Assembly: GCA_963921425.1 (NCBI GenBank)
Contig: OY992832.1
Span: forward strand, 5,022,001-5,086,000
DNA length: 64,000 nt
Direction of reading: 5' to 3'
Origin: Dryas octopetala
Lineage: Eukaryota; Streptophyta; Magnoliopsida; Rosales; Rosaceae
Shown here: piece after piece, positions 36,293-47,214 of the stretch
Layout: each line of letters opens with the position of its first letter
Numbering within the stretch: the first letter of the stretch is position 1
Notes under the pieces: generated by a model
The model's input: the letters and a program-made list of their open reading frames with translations, nothing else
Database searches by the model: none
Told to the model about the DNA's origin: nothing
Position numbers and translations under genes: made by a program

Positions 36293-36880
36293 TTTCACTA
36301 AATTCAATTTCACTGAATTCAGTTTCAGTGCATTCAGTGAACTGAATTTGAATTTAATGAATGCAATGAAACTGAATACACTGAAATTGAATTCAAACTG
36401 AAACTGAATTTAGTCTATAGTTGTTTGATAGGCTCATATCGATGGCTTGCTGTGTTGGCTACTCCTCTCATCTCGATGGCTTGTTGTATTGTTGTTTTTT
36501 TTTTTTTTTATAAGGTTGCTGTGTTCTTTTTAGTGAAACATAATTCAGTAAAGGTGTAACTGTTTTAGTGAAGTGTAATTGTTTTTTAATTAAGGTGTAA
36601 TTGCATTTTAGTCAAGGTGTAATTGTTTCATCACTTAATTTAGTTTCAGTAAGTGAATTCATAACTGAATTCTTCAATTTAGTGTAACTGAATTTCTGAA
36701 ATTCAGTTTCAGTGTAATTGAATTCTTGAAATTCAGTTTCAGTGTAATTGAATTCTTGAAATTCAGTTTTAGTGTAATGAAATTCAATTTTAGTTTTAGC
36801 GAAATATTGAGTTTTAGCAAAAACTTCAATTCAAAAAAAAAAAAAAAAAAAACAGTTTCACCAAAATTCAGTTACAGTGA
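36293..36880. repeat. Degenerate array of TTCAGTTTCAGTG-type units, partly an imperfect hairpin
   Basis: Many copies of AATTCAGTTTCAGTG and AGTGTAATTG occur here. At 36293-36413 copies in opposite orientations form a long imperfect hairpin. At 36697-36756 two perfect 30-base units stand in tandem, followed by diverged units to about 36880. Confidence 0.8.
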
Positions 36881-36924
36881 TGTCAGTGTGCGTCAGCACG
36901 TGTCAGCATGTGTCAGCGCACGTC
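36881..36924. repeat. 10-bp phased GTCAG repeats containing a G-box
   Basis: TGTCAGTGTG, CGTCAGCACG, TGTCAGCATG and TGTCAGCGCA follow one another at exact 10-bp spacing. The core CACGTG spans the second and third units at 36897-36902. Confidence 0.8.
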
Positions 36925-37235
36925 AAAAGGTAGGGGTTGGGCTTCCAGCTGTCATGTGGACTTGCTGGATGCGGTAATGGTTGGGTTCTAATGGCATACA
37001 TGTAAATTAATATAATTAATAAGCCTAAATTATTAGTAGGCTTATTATTGGGTGCTGCTGGTGTGTTTGATTAAGGGTGGGTGCGGCAATAAAGTTTTCT
37101 CTATAAATGGGGTGCTACAAATTACGGACTATAATATTTTTAATCTATATGGATGGTTTGTTTGTTTTTTTATTTTTAAAGCCATTATGTATAATTGTCA
37201 TATTAACATAAAAAAAATATTGGCAAAAAAAAAAG

Positions 37236-37882
37236 GCATAAATTCAATTTAGATACATAACTATATATGTCATTTCAATAGGGTCCACGAACTTTAAAAT
37301 ATTTCAAATATACACTCGATTTATTATCTAAATTGAAAAATGGACTTCCGTCCATCGATTTGTTGAAAGATTAGTTAAATGACAGTTTAGCTTTTGCTGA
37401 CGGGGATTAATTGGCAACGTGGCACCAACTCAGCATACATTTCCTACCAAATAAGCGACACATGTCCACCTGACATAGGCTCACACACCCATCACCTCTT
37501 TCTCGTTCGTCGAATGCTCTTCTAACCATTTAGTCTCTCAAAAACATCACGTTTCCCCCCAAATTCGAATATAAATATCTCACATGTGTTTGACAAGCGA
37601 GAAATAAATGATGAGTTTGTGGGCCTGTGTTAGGGGTTAGGTGGACAGGTGTCACCGTGCTGCTCATTTGGTGGGAAAGGTTTGCTGAGATGGTGCCACG
37701 TCGCCAAGTAATTCCGGTCAGCAAAAACCAAGCTGGCATTTAATTAATCCCTCAACGAATCAATGGACAGAAGTCCATTTTTCAATTTAGACAATAGATC
37801 GAGTGTATGTTTGAAATATTTTAAAGTTTGTGGATCTCGTTAAAATGACATATATAGTTATGTGTCTAAATTCAATTTATGC
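37236..37882. mobile_element. Palindromic MITE/foldback element, about 647 bp
   Basis: The ends GCATAAATTCAATTTAGA (left) and GCATAAATTGAATTTAGA (right, reverse complement) begin inverted arms that stay alignable for about 280 bases each, almost meeting in the middle. It sits between poly(A) tracts, so a target duplication cannot be resolved. It has no coding capacity. Long arms suggest a Mutator-like or foldback origin. Confidence 0.75.
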
Positions 37883-39336
37883 AAAAAAAAAAAAAAACAT
37901 AAAACTTTTTCGGTCTGTCATATGACTCATATTACATAATTGACTTATCATTAATTTGTATATCACTGATCATCATTGTATATTTGTATGTTAATGGCAT
38001 TACCAAAATTATAAATGGACCTAGTTATCCATGGTTTAGGGAGCTTTTTTTTTTTTTTTTTTTTCTTTTGAGAATCTTAAGGAGCTTTCTTTTCTTTTGA
38101 GAAAAGAATATTAAGGAGCTTAATTATTATTTACATTTTGTTTTACATGTTCTCTTTCATTTGAACTTACCATTCAATAAAAAAAATCATAATAATCATA
38201 ATAGACAAAAAAAAAAAAGGGGGCACTAAATATAATATAATATAAGGGGCCTGTCCCCCTTGTTTTCTTCTAGTTTATTACATACAAGGGTAAAGGGCCG
38301 GCCGCTTTGACATAACCGTTCATGAGGACCCACCAATTTATTCATCGCATAATTGAAACCAAGCCACTCAAAAAATGACACATAAGCAACATAGTCGTCA
38401 TTGATGATTATTTATAACGAAATTAACTATTCTCCTTCAGACGGCATTAGACACGGCTAAATTATTGTCGTTAAACGCTGGATTCTTGTCTGCTTAGCAA
38501 AGCGATAAATATTTCAAAATAATAGTTATTTGTTAATTAATTCGAATAATTTCGGCTCTCAATATTACCCTGCTCTGTCGAGGAACTACTCTTCTAGAAG
38601 GAGGTCACAAGCATAGCCGATCGTACCGTTTAAAATTCAAAGACAGAAAATAAAATAATAATTTTAAAAAGGAAAAGTGAAAAGTACTAAAAAGACGATA
38701 AAAGTGAAAAGTATATTGTCACCCCTTCATATATTACTTCATTGAAGGACATTAGGATTTAGGACCCATTTGTATAATTTTGTTACTTTTATGAAGAGTA
38801 TAGGATCCTTTATTAGTTTCTATGTCATTACTTTTACTTAAACTATTAATTTTTAATTATGACAACATATTATAAATTAAAAAATGTGTGAGTCAAATGA
38901 TGGTCATAATTTCACAATATTTTTGAATGTGCTTTTGTAAAATCAAATGTGAACTCTAATATTTGTAATGATATGATTGAAGTAAGTAAAAACAGATATA
39001 TGAAGAATATATTTTGTGATAAAAATAGTGGGAATATAATTCATCTACAATCACGTTCTGGTAAAGAAAAAAGATCCTAAGTGAGAAAACATGCATATGT
39101 AAGTATTTTTCACCATTGACCTAAATCCAAAGTATATGAATTTTGGTGATTATTAGAAATAGACTTATCTTAATCTTCACATGGTAAATAATAGACGTTG
39201 AATCGTGGATGAAAAGATTACATACATAGAAAGTTTACCGGGGATACATATATATATATATATATAGAAAATTTGAGCATTGAATACAAATAAAATTGAT
39301 AATAGATGAAAAGATACAGAATTTAACATTGTCGAC
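37883..39336. other. Gene-free AT-rich stretch
   Basis: No gene is seen. Poly(T) and direct GGAGCTTTCTTTTCTTTTGA-like repeats occur near 38040-38110, and an inverted GGGGCCTGTCCCC lies near 38248. Confidence 0.6.
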
Positions 39337-39651
39337 CTAAGATGGAGTAGATGCAGCCTGCATGGGATGAACATATGAAAGCTTATTTGTTCTAGAAGGC
39401 CCTGAATTGGACAGGTAGGCAGGTAGAAGGTCCTTGACGTGGTGAGCACCGGTGCGTGGTACGTACAGCTGATCGATCGGCAAGGCACAACTCAACGCAT
39501 TCATCAAATCAACCCCACTCATGCCACTCCCAAGTCCCATCCAACCCCACTGGTGCATGCCCCAACTCAACGCATTCATCAAATCAACCCCACTCATGCC
39601 ACTCCCAAGGCCCATCCAACCCAGTCGTTCACATTCATACCTCTCTAACAC
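39337..39651 (-). CDS. Hypothetical small ORF with an in-frame 25-residue duplication
   Basis: A 104-residue frame contains GWMGLGSGMSGVDLMNALS twice because the DNA carries two near-identical copies at exactly 75-bp offset (from 39488 and 39563). The remaining part (IDQLYVPRTGAHHVKDLLPA and after) has a coding-like composition. I recognise no family. It could be the last exon of a decayed gene, a lone small gene, or chance. No introns, upstream exons or convincing promoter were found. Confidence 0.25.
   Translation of the reverse strand: MLERYECERLGWMGLGSGMSGVDLMNALSWGMHQWGWMGLGSGMSGVDLMNALSCALPIDQLYVPRTGAHHVKDLLPAYLSNSGPSRTNKLSYVHPMQAASTPS
39488..39630. repeat. Two-copy 75-bp tandem repeat
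   Basis: Copies starting CAACTCAACGCATTCATC at 39488 and 39563 match for about 68 bases with a single difference (AAGTCCC versus AAGGCCC). Confidence 0.9.
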
Positions 39652-42600
39652 CGAGTCCGACCCAGTGACTCAGTGGGACGACTGAATAACGCACTAACGT
39701 GCATCATACATCTTGTCAATTGTTTCACACATATATAATATATTAAAACATGATACAGTATATCTGTCTGCATGTCATGTCGACCAATCCAACGGTCTAA
39801 AAAATTATATCTATGGATTGAAATAGGTAAGCCTGTCAACCCAACGATGAAAACAGTGTAAGCACTATACAATTCCCATGCCCATTACCACATGCCTCAC
39901 CTGGTGAGATCGATTTGTCCTTTCCTATGAATCATATGATTCATATCATATCTTTGTTTCCTTTATTTAATTAGTTATTTATTAATTATAATAATTTTAT
40001 TATTATTTATTTATTATTGTAGTACTGGTCTTGGTCTTCACTCTTCGTCATTCCCTTTCTTTTCTCGTGGGTGGACGTGAAATCACGAGAAAGATGAAGC
40101 ATTTGTTGAGACTCTTGAATTTTATAGCATAAGTTTCACCCACTAGAAAGTAGAATTTAAAATCTCCTCTGTCTTGTCTTGTACAAATCTGTGAACCACA
40201 TGTTTGTCGTGATTCTTGAACCTTTGATCTCCAATTATGTACGCAACATATATATATATATATATTAACATTTACATACATACACACAAATGTGAACGTT
40301 ACAATGAATGTGACTGGCCAAATGCATTCTTTTATTTGCCTACATTAACTTTTTTGATTTGATGAACCAACCTCCTGTTAAATATGAACTGGGGTAGAAG
40401 ATGATGCATTCATTACCCCTTTTATGGAAAAAATAGTACTAGAGTTAAAATATAAAATAAGTTAATAGAATCTTCTGTTTCAAAAGGTAAAAATGAGCAG
40501 AAAATGGGTAATTAAGTGTAATTTCGCAGGTTAAGGATTCAACCCCAACAAATTAAGGTGATGGCTAAGAAGTGAGAACCAGCATACATCAAATTAAAAT
40601 CAAGTTAAACAACAACTTGATTGTTACAATGAGTCATGAATGACTATTATAAAATATAATGTATTAACCTTCAAATAAAATAAAGAATATAATAATTAAT
40701 ATGACACAGAATTGAGACAATAATTGATTTGTGAAGTCACCACATACTGACATTCGCTAAGAAAATTAACATGGCCCAGGACAAGGGCCAGTGAGTCAGT
40801 GAATAGGGAGCTTCAACTTTCAATTCATAGATGCCCCACAATTTGACCCTTCGATGAATGGGAGTCATGTGACGGTATGGTAACATGCTATCAGGCCACA
40901 ACGGTCCACAGCTGTCATTTAATGAAATTATTGCGATAATATGGCTATCATTTTGAGCCCATTACATAACGTAATTTTATAATTTAAACCGTTTATTATT
41001 TAAGCTCTCATTTAAAAATTATTCTTAGAAAAAAGTAACAAAATCAAAAATCATTTAGCCAACTTTTAATAAGTTAATTGTGCTCATGTAAATAGACGAA
41101 CACAAATTTTTCAATAAAATATAAAATAATTGTAATGATAATCGAATAACTAAATAATTTCTGATTTGGTTGATTTATTGCAAAGTTAATATTTGAATAA
41201 AAACCTAAAATATGAACGATTTAAATTATGAGATTACATTGTATAGTGGACTCAAAATAATAATTAGTATTATATTATCATACTAACTAATTAATTTTAA
41301 AGTATTTATATATATACTACTCTGTTGTTGGGGTAAATGAAAAATGAGAGTTATAGTTGTGGAAAAAAGAATTGATTCATTTCATATAATTTAGAAAAGT
41401 TTATTCTTAATAATTATTAAAAGAAAAAGGCAAAGTTGAGCTACATGGAATATGAGAATCGTGAAAGATGTATGGGGATCCTTGACCGTTGATTTTTCAA
41501 AGACGATTTTGCGATCAACCTCAAAGTTTACATATACTTTCTTGAGAAAGTATGGTGTATATACATGCGTGCAAAAAACGACGTAGAAAGTCTCATGTCA
41601 ACTCGTGACAAGTCAAGTGTAGCTACACAAAACTAAGAAACACGCAAGATTTTATATTAAAAATGGCTAATTATAAAGAACTGTGATGGATAATTTTTTA
41701 TAAGAGCTATTAAATTAATTAAATAATGCATATTTTTATAGACTTAAAATATCACTCATTCTCATTTTATTATCCAACGGTACTAACTTTTTTGAAAGAA
41801 AAAAATCTGATTGAAACTCATTTTGTTCATCATTCTGTTTTTTATCCCATTTATTGACGAATTTATCTTATATCCTTTTAAGGTATAAAATAGAATTGTT
41901 GAAAACTATATATTAGATTTTAATTTAAAATCTAAAATAAAGCAAACAAACAATTTATCATTTTATTAATATAAAGGCTTTTATAAAACAGTCCCTCTAT
42001 TAGTCGAATTCAAATTTTGATATATAGCTAATTAGTTTTGATTGGAGAAGGGGAAGAAATTCTTATTCTAGAGCGGTAGAGCCTAAGACTTGGAGCAATG
42101 GACAAGTCTCTCACACTGTTGTTGTCCTACTTCCCCTTATTTTCAAATTTTTCTTCTTCTATTTCCAAGGACCTTCGTCATCAACTAGCCATCGGTTGAC
42201 AATTTGAAAAGGAATTCATTTTTCATTTTTATATAAATTGACTGTCGTTTATACTGTCAGCTACAACAATCGCATCATGGAAGATAGCTGAAAGCCTGAA
42301 AGTAGATCACTACAAACTTTGAGCATTGCCCATCAAGTTTTAGCTGGACCACATATATAATTCGATCTAACGGCCCGCTTATAGACCCAAAAATCAATGG
42401 GCTGTGGGCTGGGCATGGACTAAATAAAATTGAGTAAAGCCTGACTTAGCCTTTGGCCCAAATAGCTCAGAACTAAGGATCTGGGCCTTGGAAGATTTAG
42501 GATGGGGTCTAAACCTATTTTACAGGCGAACCGTATGGCGGCTCGAAAGAAAGACGACCTCACCTTCTCGTACATGGTGTCAGTGAGAGATGTTTTTTTA
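39652..42600. other. Gene-free AT-rich stretch
   Basis: No supported gene. It contains TA runs near 40251-40265 and other AT-rich low-complexity DNA. Open frames are short and unrecognisable. Confidence 0.6.
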
Positions 42601-43048
42601 TGAGTGCTGCTATTTGCACACCCTAAATTTCTCTTTGCACACCCTTTCTTAAAAAAAAAAAAAAAAACTCAAAGGAAAAGACTATTTGGCCCTTCCCTCA
42701 CCCACACACCCCATCCCCATCTCCCCCCCGTACACACCCCACCCCTCACCTGCAAATTTCCCTCACCTGCAAATTTTTTTTTTCTTCTTCACCGTCGCAC
42801 CCTCCACCCTTTATTTTCTTCTTCTCCCCCCCACCCCAACCACCTCCCCCCGAGCCCTCCCCTCCTCTCCTCTCCTCTCCGACTCCTCCCCCTTGCTCTG
42901 TTTTTTTCCCCTCCGCCGATCACCACCTTCCTCGCACCAGCAGCACCACATTCCTCGCAGAACCACCACTGCGCGCCACCACCTTCCTCGCAGCTAGCTC
43001 ACCGTCGCGCGCCAGAGAGAAGATAACTTTAAAAAAAAAATTTGGAGT

Positions 43049-43173
43049 GGGTTCGGCGGACCAGTGCCGAACCCGATGGTTTCATTCGGTAAGTACCCAC
43101 CGAACAATCCTATTCTATTCGGCGGGTACCTGTCGAACGAAACCACCGGGTTCGGCACTGGTCTGCTGAACCC
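43049..43173. repeat. Central inverted repeat, two 56-base arms and a 13-base loop
   Basis: Arms 43049-43104 and 43118-43173 pair along their full length with about eight or nine differences, nearly all transitions. Core: ACCAGTGCCGAACCCG on one arm against CGGGTTCGGCACTGGT on the other. Confidence 0.85.
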
Positions 43174-43232
43174 GCTGCATTTTTTTTTTTTTAAATTTGT
43201 TTGGCTGTTTGCTGGGTGAGAGGAGAGAGGGA

Positions 43233-43280
<48 letters not shown>
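43233..43280. repeat. GA microsatellite inside the foldback element
   Basis: About 22 uninterrupted GA units. Confidence 0.9.
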
Positions 43281-43282
<2 letters not shown>

Positions 43283-43329
43283 ACTGCGCGCGGCGGCTGG
43301 AGGGCTGGGGTGGTCGGGGCTGGGTTGGG

Positions 43330-43580
43330 CGCGGGGAGGGTGGTGCAGCAGGGAGGAGAGAGAGGGGTGGTGCATGGTGGTGGGCACGGGGAGAGTGGTG
43401 CAGCAGGGTGGTGGTGCTGCGCGCGGGGAGGGTGGTGCAGCAGGGTGGTGGGCGCAAGGTGGTGGTGCTGCGCGTGGGGAGGGTAGTGCAGCATGGTGGT
43501 GGGCGCGGGGAGGGTGGTGCAGCAGGGTGGTGGGCGCACGGTGGTGGTGCTGCGCGCGGGGAGGGTGGTGCAGCATGGTG
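43330..43580 (+). repeat. G-rich tandem array
   Basis: The unit GGGGAGGGTGGTGCAGCAGG recurs at least five times with spacings of roughly 50-70 bases. The runs of G could form quadruplexes. Confidence 0.75.
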
Positions 43581-43825
43581 GAGAGGTGGGGAGGGGGTGT
43601 GTACGGGGGTGGGGGGGAGATGGGGATGGGGTGTGTGAGTTTTGGGTGTGTGTGTGTGTTTTTTTTTTTTCTGTTTAGGGAGGGTGTGCAAAAAGAAAAA
43701 TGGATGGGGGTGTGTGGGTGAGGGAAGGGCCAAATGGTCTTTTCCCTTGAGTTTTTTTTTTTTTTTTCAAGAAAGGGTGTGCAAAGAGAAATTTAGGGTG
43801 TGCAAATAGCAGCACTCTTTTTTAT

Positions 43826-45094
43826 TTACATTCATATTATGTGGAAAAGACCCCGATTGTATCAAAGATTAGAGATGTTCGGTTCATATAGCACTTTTCT
43901 CGTTGAGAATTCTTCATTCCCTTTCGTGTGCCTCGCGGGAGAGAGAGATTTGACACATAACCGGTGCACAAGATCGGCATATTAAAATGAGAACTAAAGT
44001 GTTTGTGACACTTAAGGCTCTAGTGGTTCAAGTTTTTGAATGCTGAGAATGAGAAAAAAAAATTTATTCTCATGTTTTGTGAGTGTAGTTATGAACTTAT
44101 GAGACATGGTCGTCTATGGGAATCTAATACACTCATATGAGGAAAATAAATCCCTCCTCTCAGCTTGGGTTTTATTTTTCCTCCTCTTGAAAAAATATTT
44201 ATTACTTTTTCTAGACAATTTTACCTATTTTAATATTTGATAATATCAATTTTATTCAAAACAAAATCTTCACATTATATATATATAATAGATAATAGAT
44301 GATGGTATAATTAAAAAACTGAACAATTTTTATTTCATATTCTTGCACAAACCAAACATGAGAATATAAATAAAAATGTAATTCATGGTTTACTTCCTCA
44401 ACATTATCAAACACATGAACGTCTTACATTCCCTTTTCCCTAGAAAATGTATAAGATTTTTGGGAACCAAACAAGCCCTTAATAGGGAGGGTACGTGGGT
44501 GGAGCAATAGATTCGGATTAGGTCTAGGATTCACTTTCCTTCAAAAATATATATATATATATATAAAAAGAGTTTGTGATACTTTAAAACAATATAAATA
44601 AGAGTGGCCAAATAAAAAAAATATATAAATAAGAGTATTGTTAGAGATTCTAAATTTGTGTACTAGATCTAAATGATGCACATTTTGTTGATTCATATTT
44701 AAGTTCATTATTTACAACTAGTTTAATGCCGACATGTATAGAATCTAAATTTGAAATTCCTAAGATTAACAATGTGTCCTATAATTTTTCTCAGAAAAAT
44801 GAAAAAGCTCTTAATGTAATTTAAGAAGCTTATAAGTTATAAATAAGAGGAAATAAGAAAAAAAGAAAGAAAAGAAAATCAATATAATCAAAGTAAATAA
44901 ATGCACAACTAACTGAGTTTTACACTTTTACCAAATAAAGTCGGTTGGTTACGAGTTGAACCGGGTAGCTTTCCGTTAGAGGTTTAAATTTTCACAAAGA
45001 AATCCAATTTGAGCGCGCGGCATTCTCATTCAGCGACTCAAAGAGCTTCATCAACCTCCAAACCAATACTTCAAAGCTCCAAAGCCTCACAACA
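43826..45094. other. Gene-free stretch and ASY4-like promoter
   Basis: AT-rich with no gene. It carries one micro-insertion (44606-44622). The last hundred bases form the presumed leader of the next gene. Confidence 0.55.
44606..44622 (+). mobile_element. Micro-retroinsertion (GGCCAAAT then poly-A) with 14-bp target repeats
   Basis: Direct repeats ATATAAATAAGAGT at 44592-44605 and 44623-44636 flank GGCCAAATAAAAAAAAT. AT-rich repeats make this case weaker than the others. Confidence 0.45.
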
Positions 45095-47177
45095 ATGTCC
45101 ACCACCAAAGCGAGTACGAAGAAGAAGCGCGGGACCGAGCCCGATCTCGCCAAATCGGACGACCTCGATCTCGGCGTCGACCTCTCTAAGTTCGTTTTTC
45201 TACAATCTCTTCTTCTTCTTCTTCTTCGTTTTTCTACAATCTCCAAGTTCGTTTGAGATTGAGAATATGGTGGAATTTGACAGTGATATCAAAGGCCTTA
45301 TGTCGGCGCTGCAGCAGATCAGAGAGAAGGCTCACAAGGACGGCCTGAAGAAGAACGAAGAGACTATTTCCAGGTAATTTCAATCGTTTTTGCTCTGATC
45401 CGACTCAATTAACACTGAAATTTGAAATTTGAAGCTCCTTCAGTGATTTTTTTACAAATTTGTCTGTTTATTTTTCTTAATTCTTCCAGTTCGTTTTCAG
45501 ACTGCTATAAATAATCTGAAAATTGAAGGTACAATTGCTCGCTTATTCTTCTCGAACGTGCTAATTCTTATAGGATTTACAATATGAGTTCGTAATGCTA
45601 ATTCAAAGAATTCAGCTCAATGGTGTTTTGGTTTTATATCAAATATTCAAATAGCTAATTATTTTTTGCCAAACAAGCTAATAATTAATTAATTACTCAT
45701 CAAGATCAAAAAACCGGCTACTAATTAATTATTTATCAATCATTTTTGTTGACTACTTCGTAGTTGGATCTATCAATTAGGTAAATGTAAGATTTGAGCC
45801 AAAATTTAGGCATAGCTATTGTTAGTTTTTCTGTTGTCATTTTCTTTTGCTTTGTATTCATTTGATATATTCCTTAAATTACTGTTTGTGTGTTTTTGTG
45901 ACAGTGTGGCTGCTGAGGTCAGGTCTGCGATTGATGAATTGAAGTCTAAAGTTGAAAAGGATAGGTAAACTGAAAATCTATGAATTCACTTTCTTGAACC
46001 AGTTTAAGTGATTAAATCTAGCTTCTTGTTTCTTGGCATCCATAGTTTGCTGTTTGTTTTACTTGTTGAAGTCTCTACTAATTAGGTGCTTTTTGTATTC
46101 TTCTTCCACTGTCAGACAAAGTTTCGCTAAATCACTTTCAAAGAGCTCAAAAGAGGTATGTGGAGAAGAAAGGAGCTAGAACCATAGATGACCAGACGAT
46201 GAATTTTGACTCTCCACTTGTTTGGTTTGAAGGAATTGTGTGATGTCCAAAGTTTTTGTTACGATTGATTATTTGATTGTATATATTCAGTGTGAGAATT
46301 GCTTGAAGACTGAGGCTGCCAAGTTCCAAGCACTTTATGAGAAATTTTGCAAGGACCAAGCCAACCATGTACAGGCCTTGAAGGGTACTATTTTATAGTT
46401 TCCAAGTCATGTCATGGAATGCATCACTCAACAAGCATTACACATTGCATCTGATTTACTTTCTTACTATTTTGTTTCTGTGAAATGTTGAGTTGGAGAT
46501 TTCTGTATAAGTACAGTAGATTCTAATTGCAAAAAATGACATAAGTTCAATTAGATAGGTAATCTGGCCTCCAGTAATTGTGATTTGTTAGAAAGATAGA
46601 TGTTCAAGTATGTTAACTTTTTAGCTAATCATTATCATCAACTAGCTTATTTGTCTGCATACTTTTGGGTCATGGGTAGGAGGTTTGCTTTGTTATACTG
46701 TACATAGAACATCACACTGTCAACTATCATGTTATGCATATAGCTACTTTAGTTGCCTCCATTTTCCAGTCACAAGTGACAAATTAAGAACATAATATTA
46801 AAACTGCAGTACAGGTCTTGCAATGATCCTGGTTCTGTCTTGTTAGTCTCTTTTCAAGGAGGATTATGTTTGTTGAGTCATATTCTAAAAAAGGTAGATG
46901 CAATGACTACTGTTGATCTTGTTTATTGCTAATTGTTCATGTTATTTGACAGGTATTATTTCCAACTTTGAAGAAGAGAAGGAAAGGCTATTCAGTCGAT
47001 ATGAACAATTGAGTAAGCAACAGAACTCTCTTCCTCCATATAGTGAAATAGACTTACACTAATTTTTGTAATGGGTTGATACCAGGAAAGAGAGAAAGGA
47101 GTATGATATCTGAGCATGAGAAAGCTTGTACTGGTAAAATTGCTCAATTGGAAGAGTCCTTGAAAAAGAAGAAGCAG

Positions 47178-47214
<37 letters not shown>

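Larger units (their letters stand above)
34960..36960 (+). ncRNA. Possible spliced noncoding transcript or unclassified repeat
   Basis: CT microsatellites at about 35347-35377 and 35393-35412 precede a GC-rich segment (35415-35780) that looks like a transcribed leader. It has a donor-like TTTTGAAG/GTAAAC near 35835 and an acceptor-like TTTGCAG near 36211. The longest frames there (for example 35428-35643 and 35454-35834) have no recognisable domain. It could equally be the internal part of an unidentified transposon. Expression data would be needed. Confidence 0.25.
42602..43817. mobile_element. Foldback-type element with nested central hairpin, 1.2 kb
   Basis: The ends GAGTGCTGCTATTTGCACAC are perfect inverted repeats for about 49 bases and imperfect for some 150. 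TTTTTTAT flanks both ends (8 bases; a ninth does not match), consistent with a hAT- or Mutator-type target duplication. The left arm is C-rich and the right arm G-rich. The Pro/His-rich and Gly-rich frames inside are composition artefacts. The core (43049-43173) is a second perfect-length hairpin. No transposase is present. Confidence 0.8.

Noticed and set aside
42994-43733. Long Pro/His/Ala-rich minus-strand frames in the foldback element
   Set aside because: They mirror the G-rich repeats of a palindromic mobile element in several frames at once. This is composition, not coding.
33800-45094. Retrovirus-like (LTR) elements
   Set aside because: No paired long terminal repeats, primer-binding site or polymerase-like frame was recognised. 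Repeats here are MITE, MULE-like or tandem.
45655-45735. AAGCTAATTATT-type repeats around TTTTTGCCAAAC in an ASY4-like intron
   Set aside because: The area is low-complexity AT; the repeat match is not convincing.
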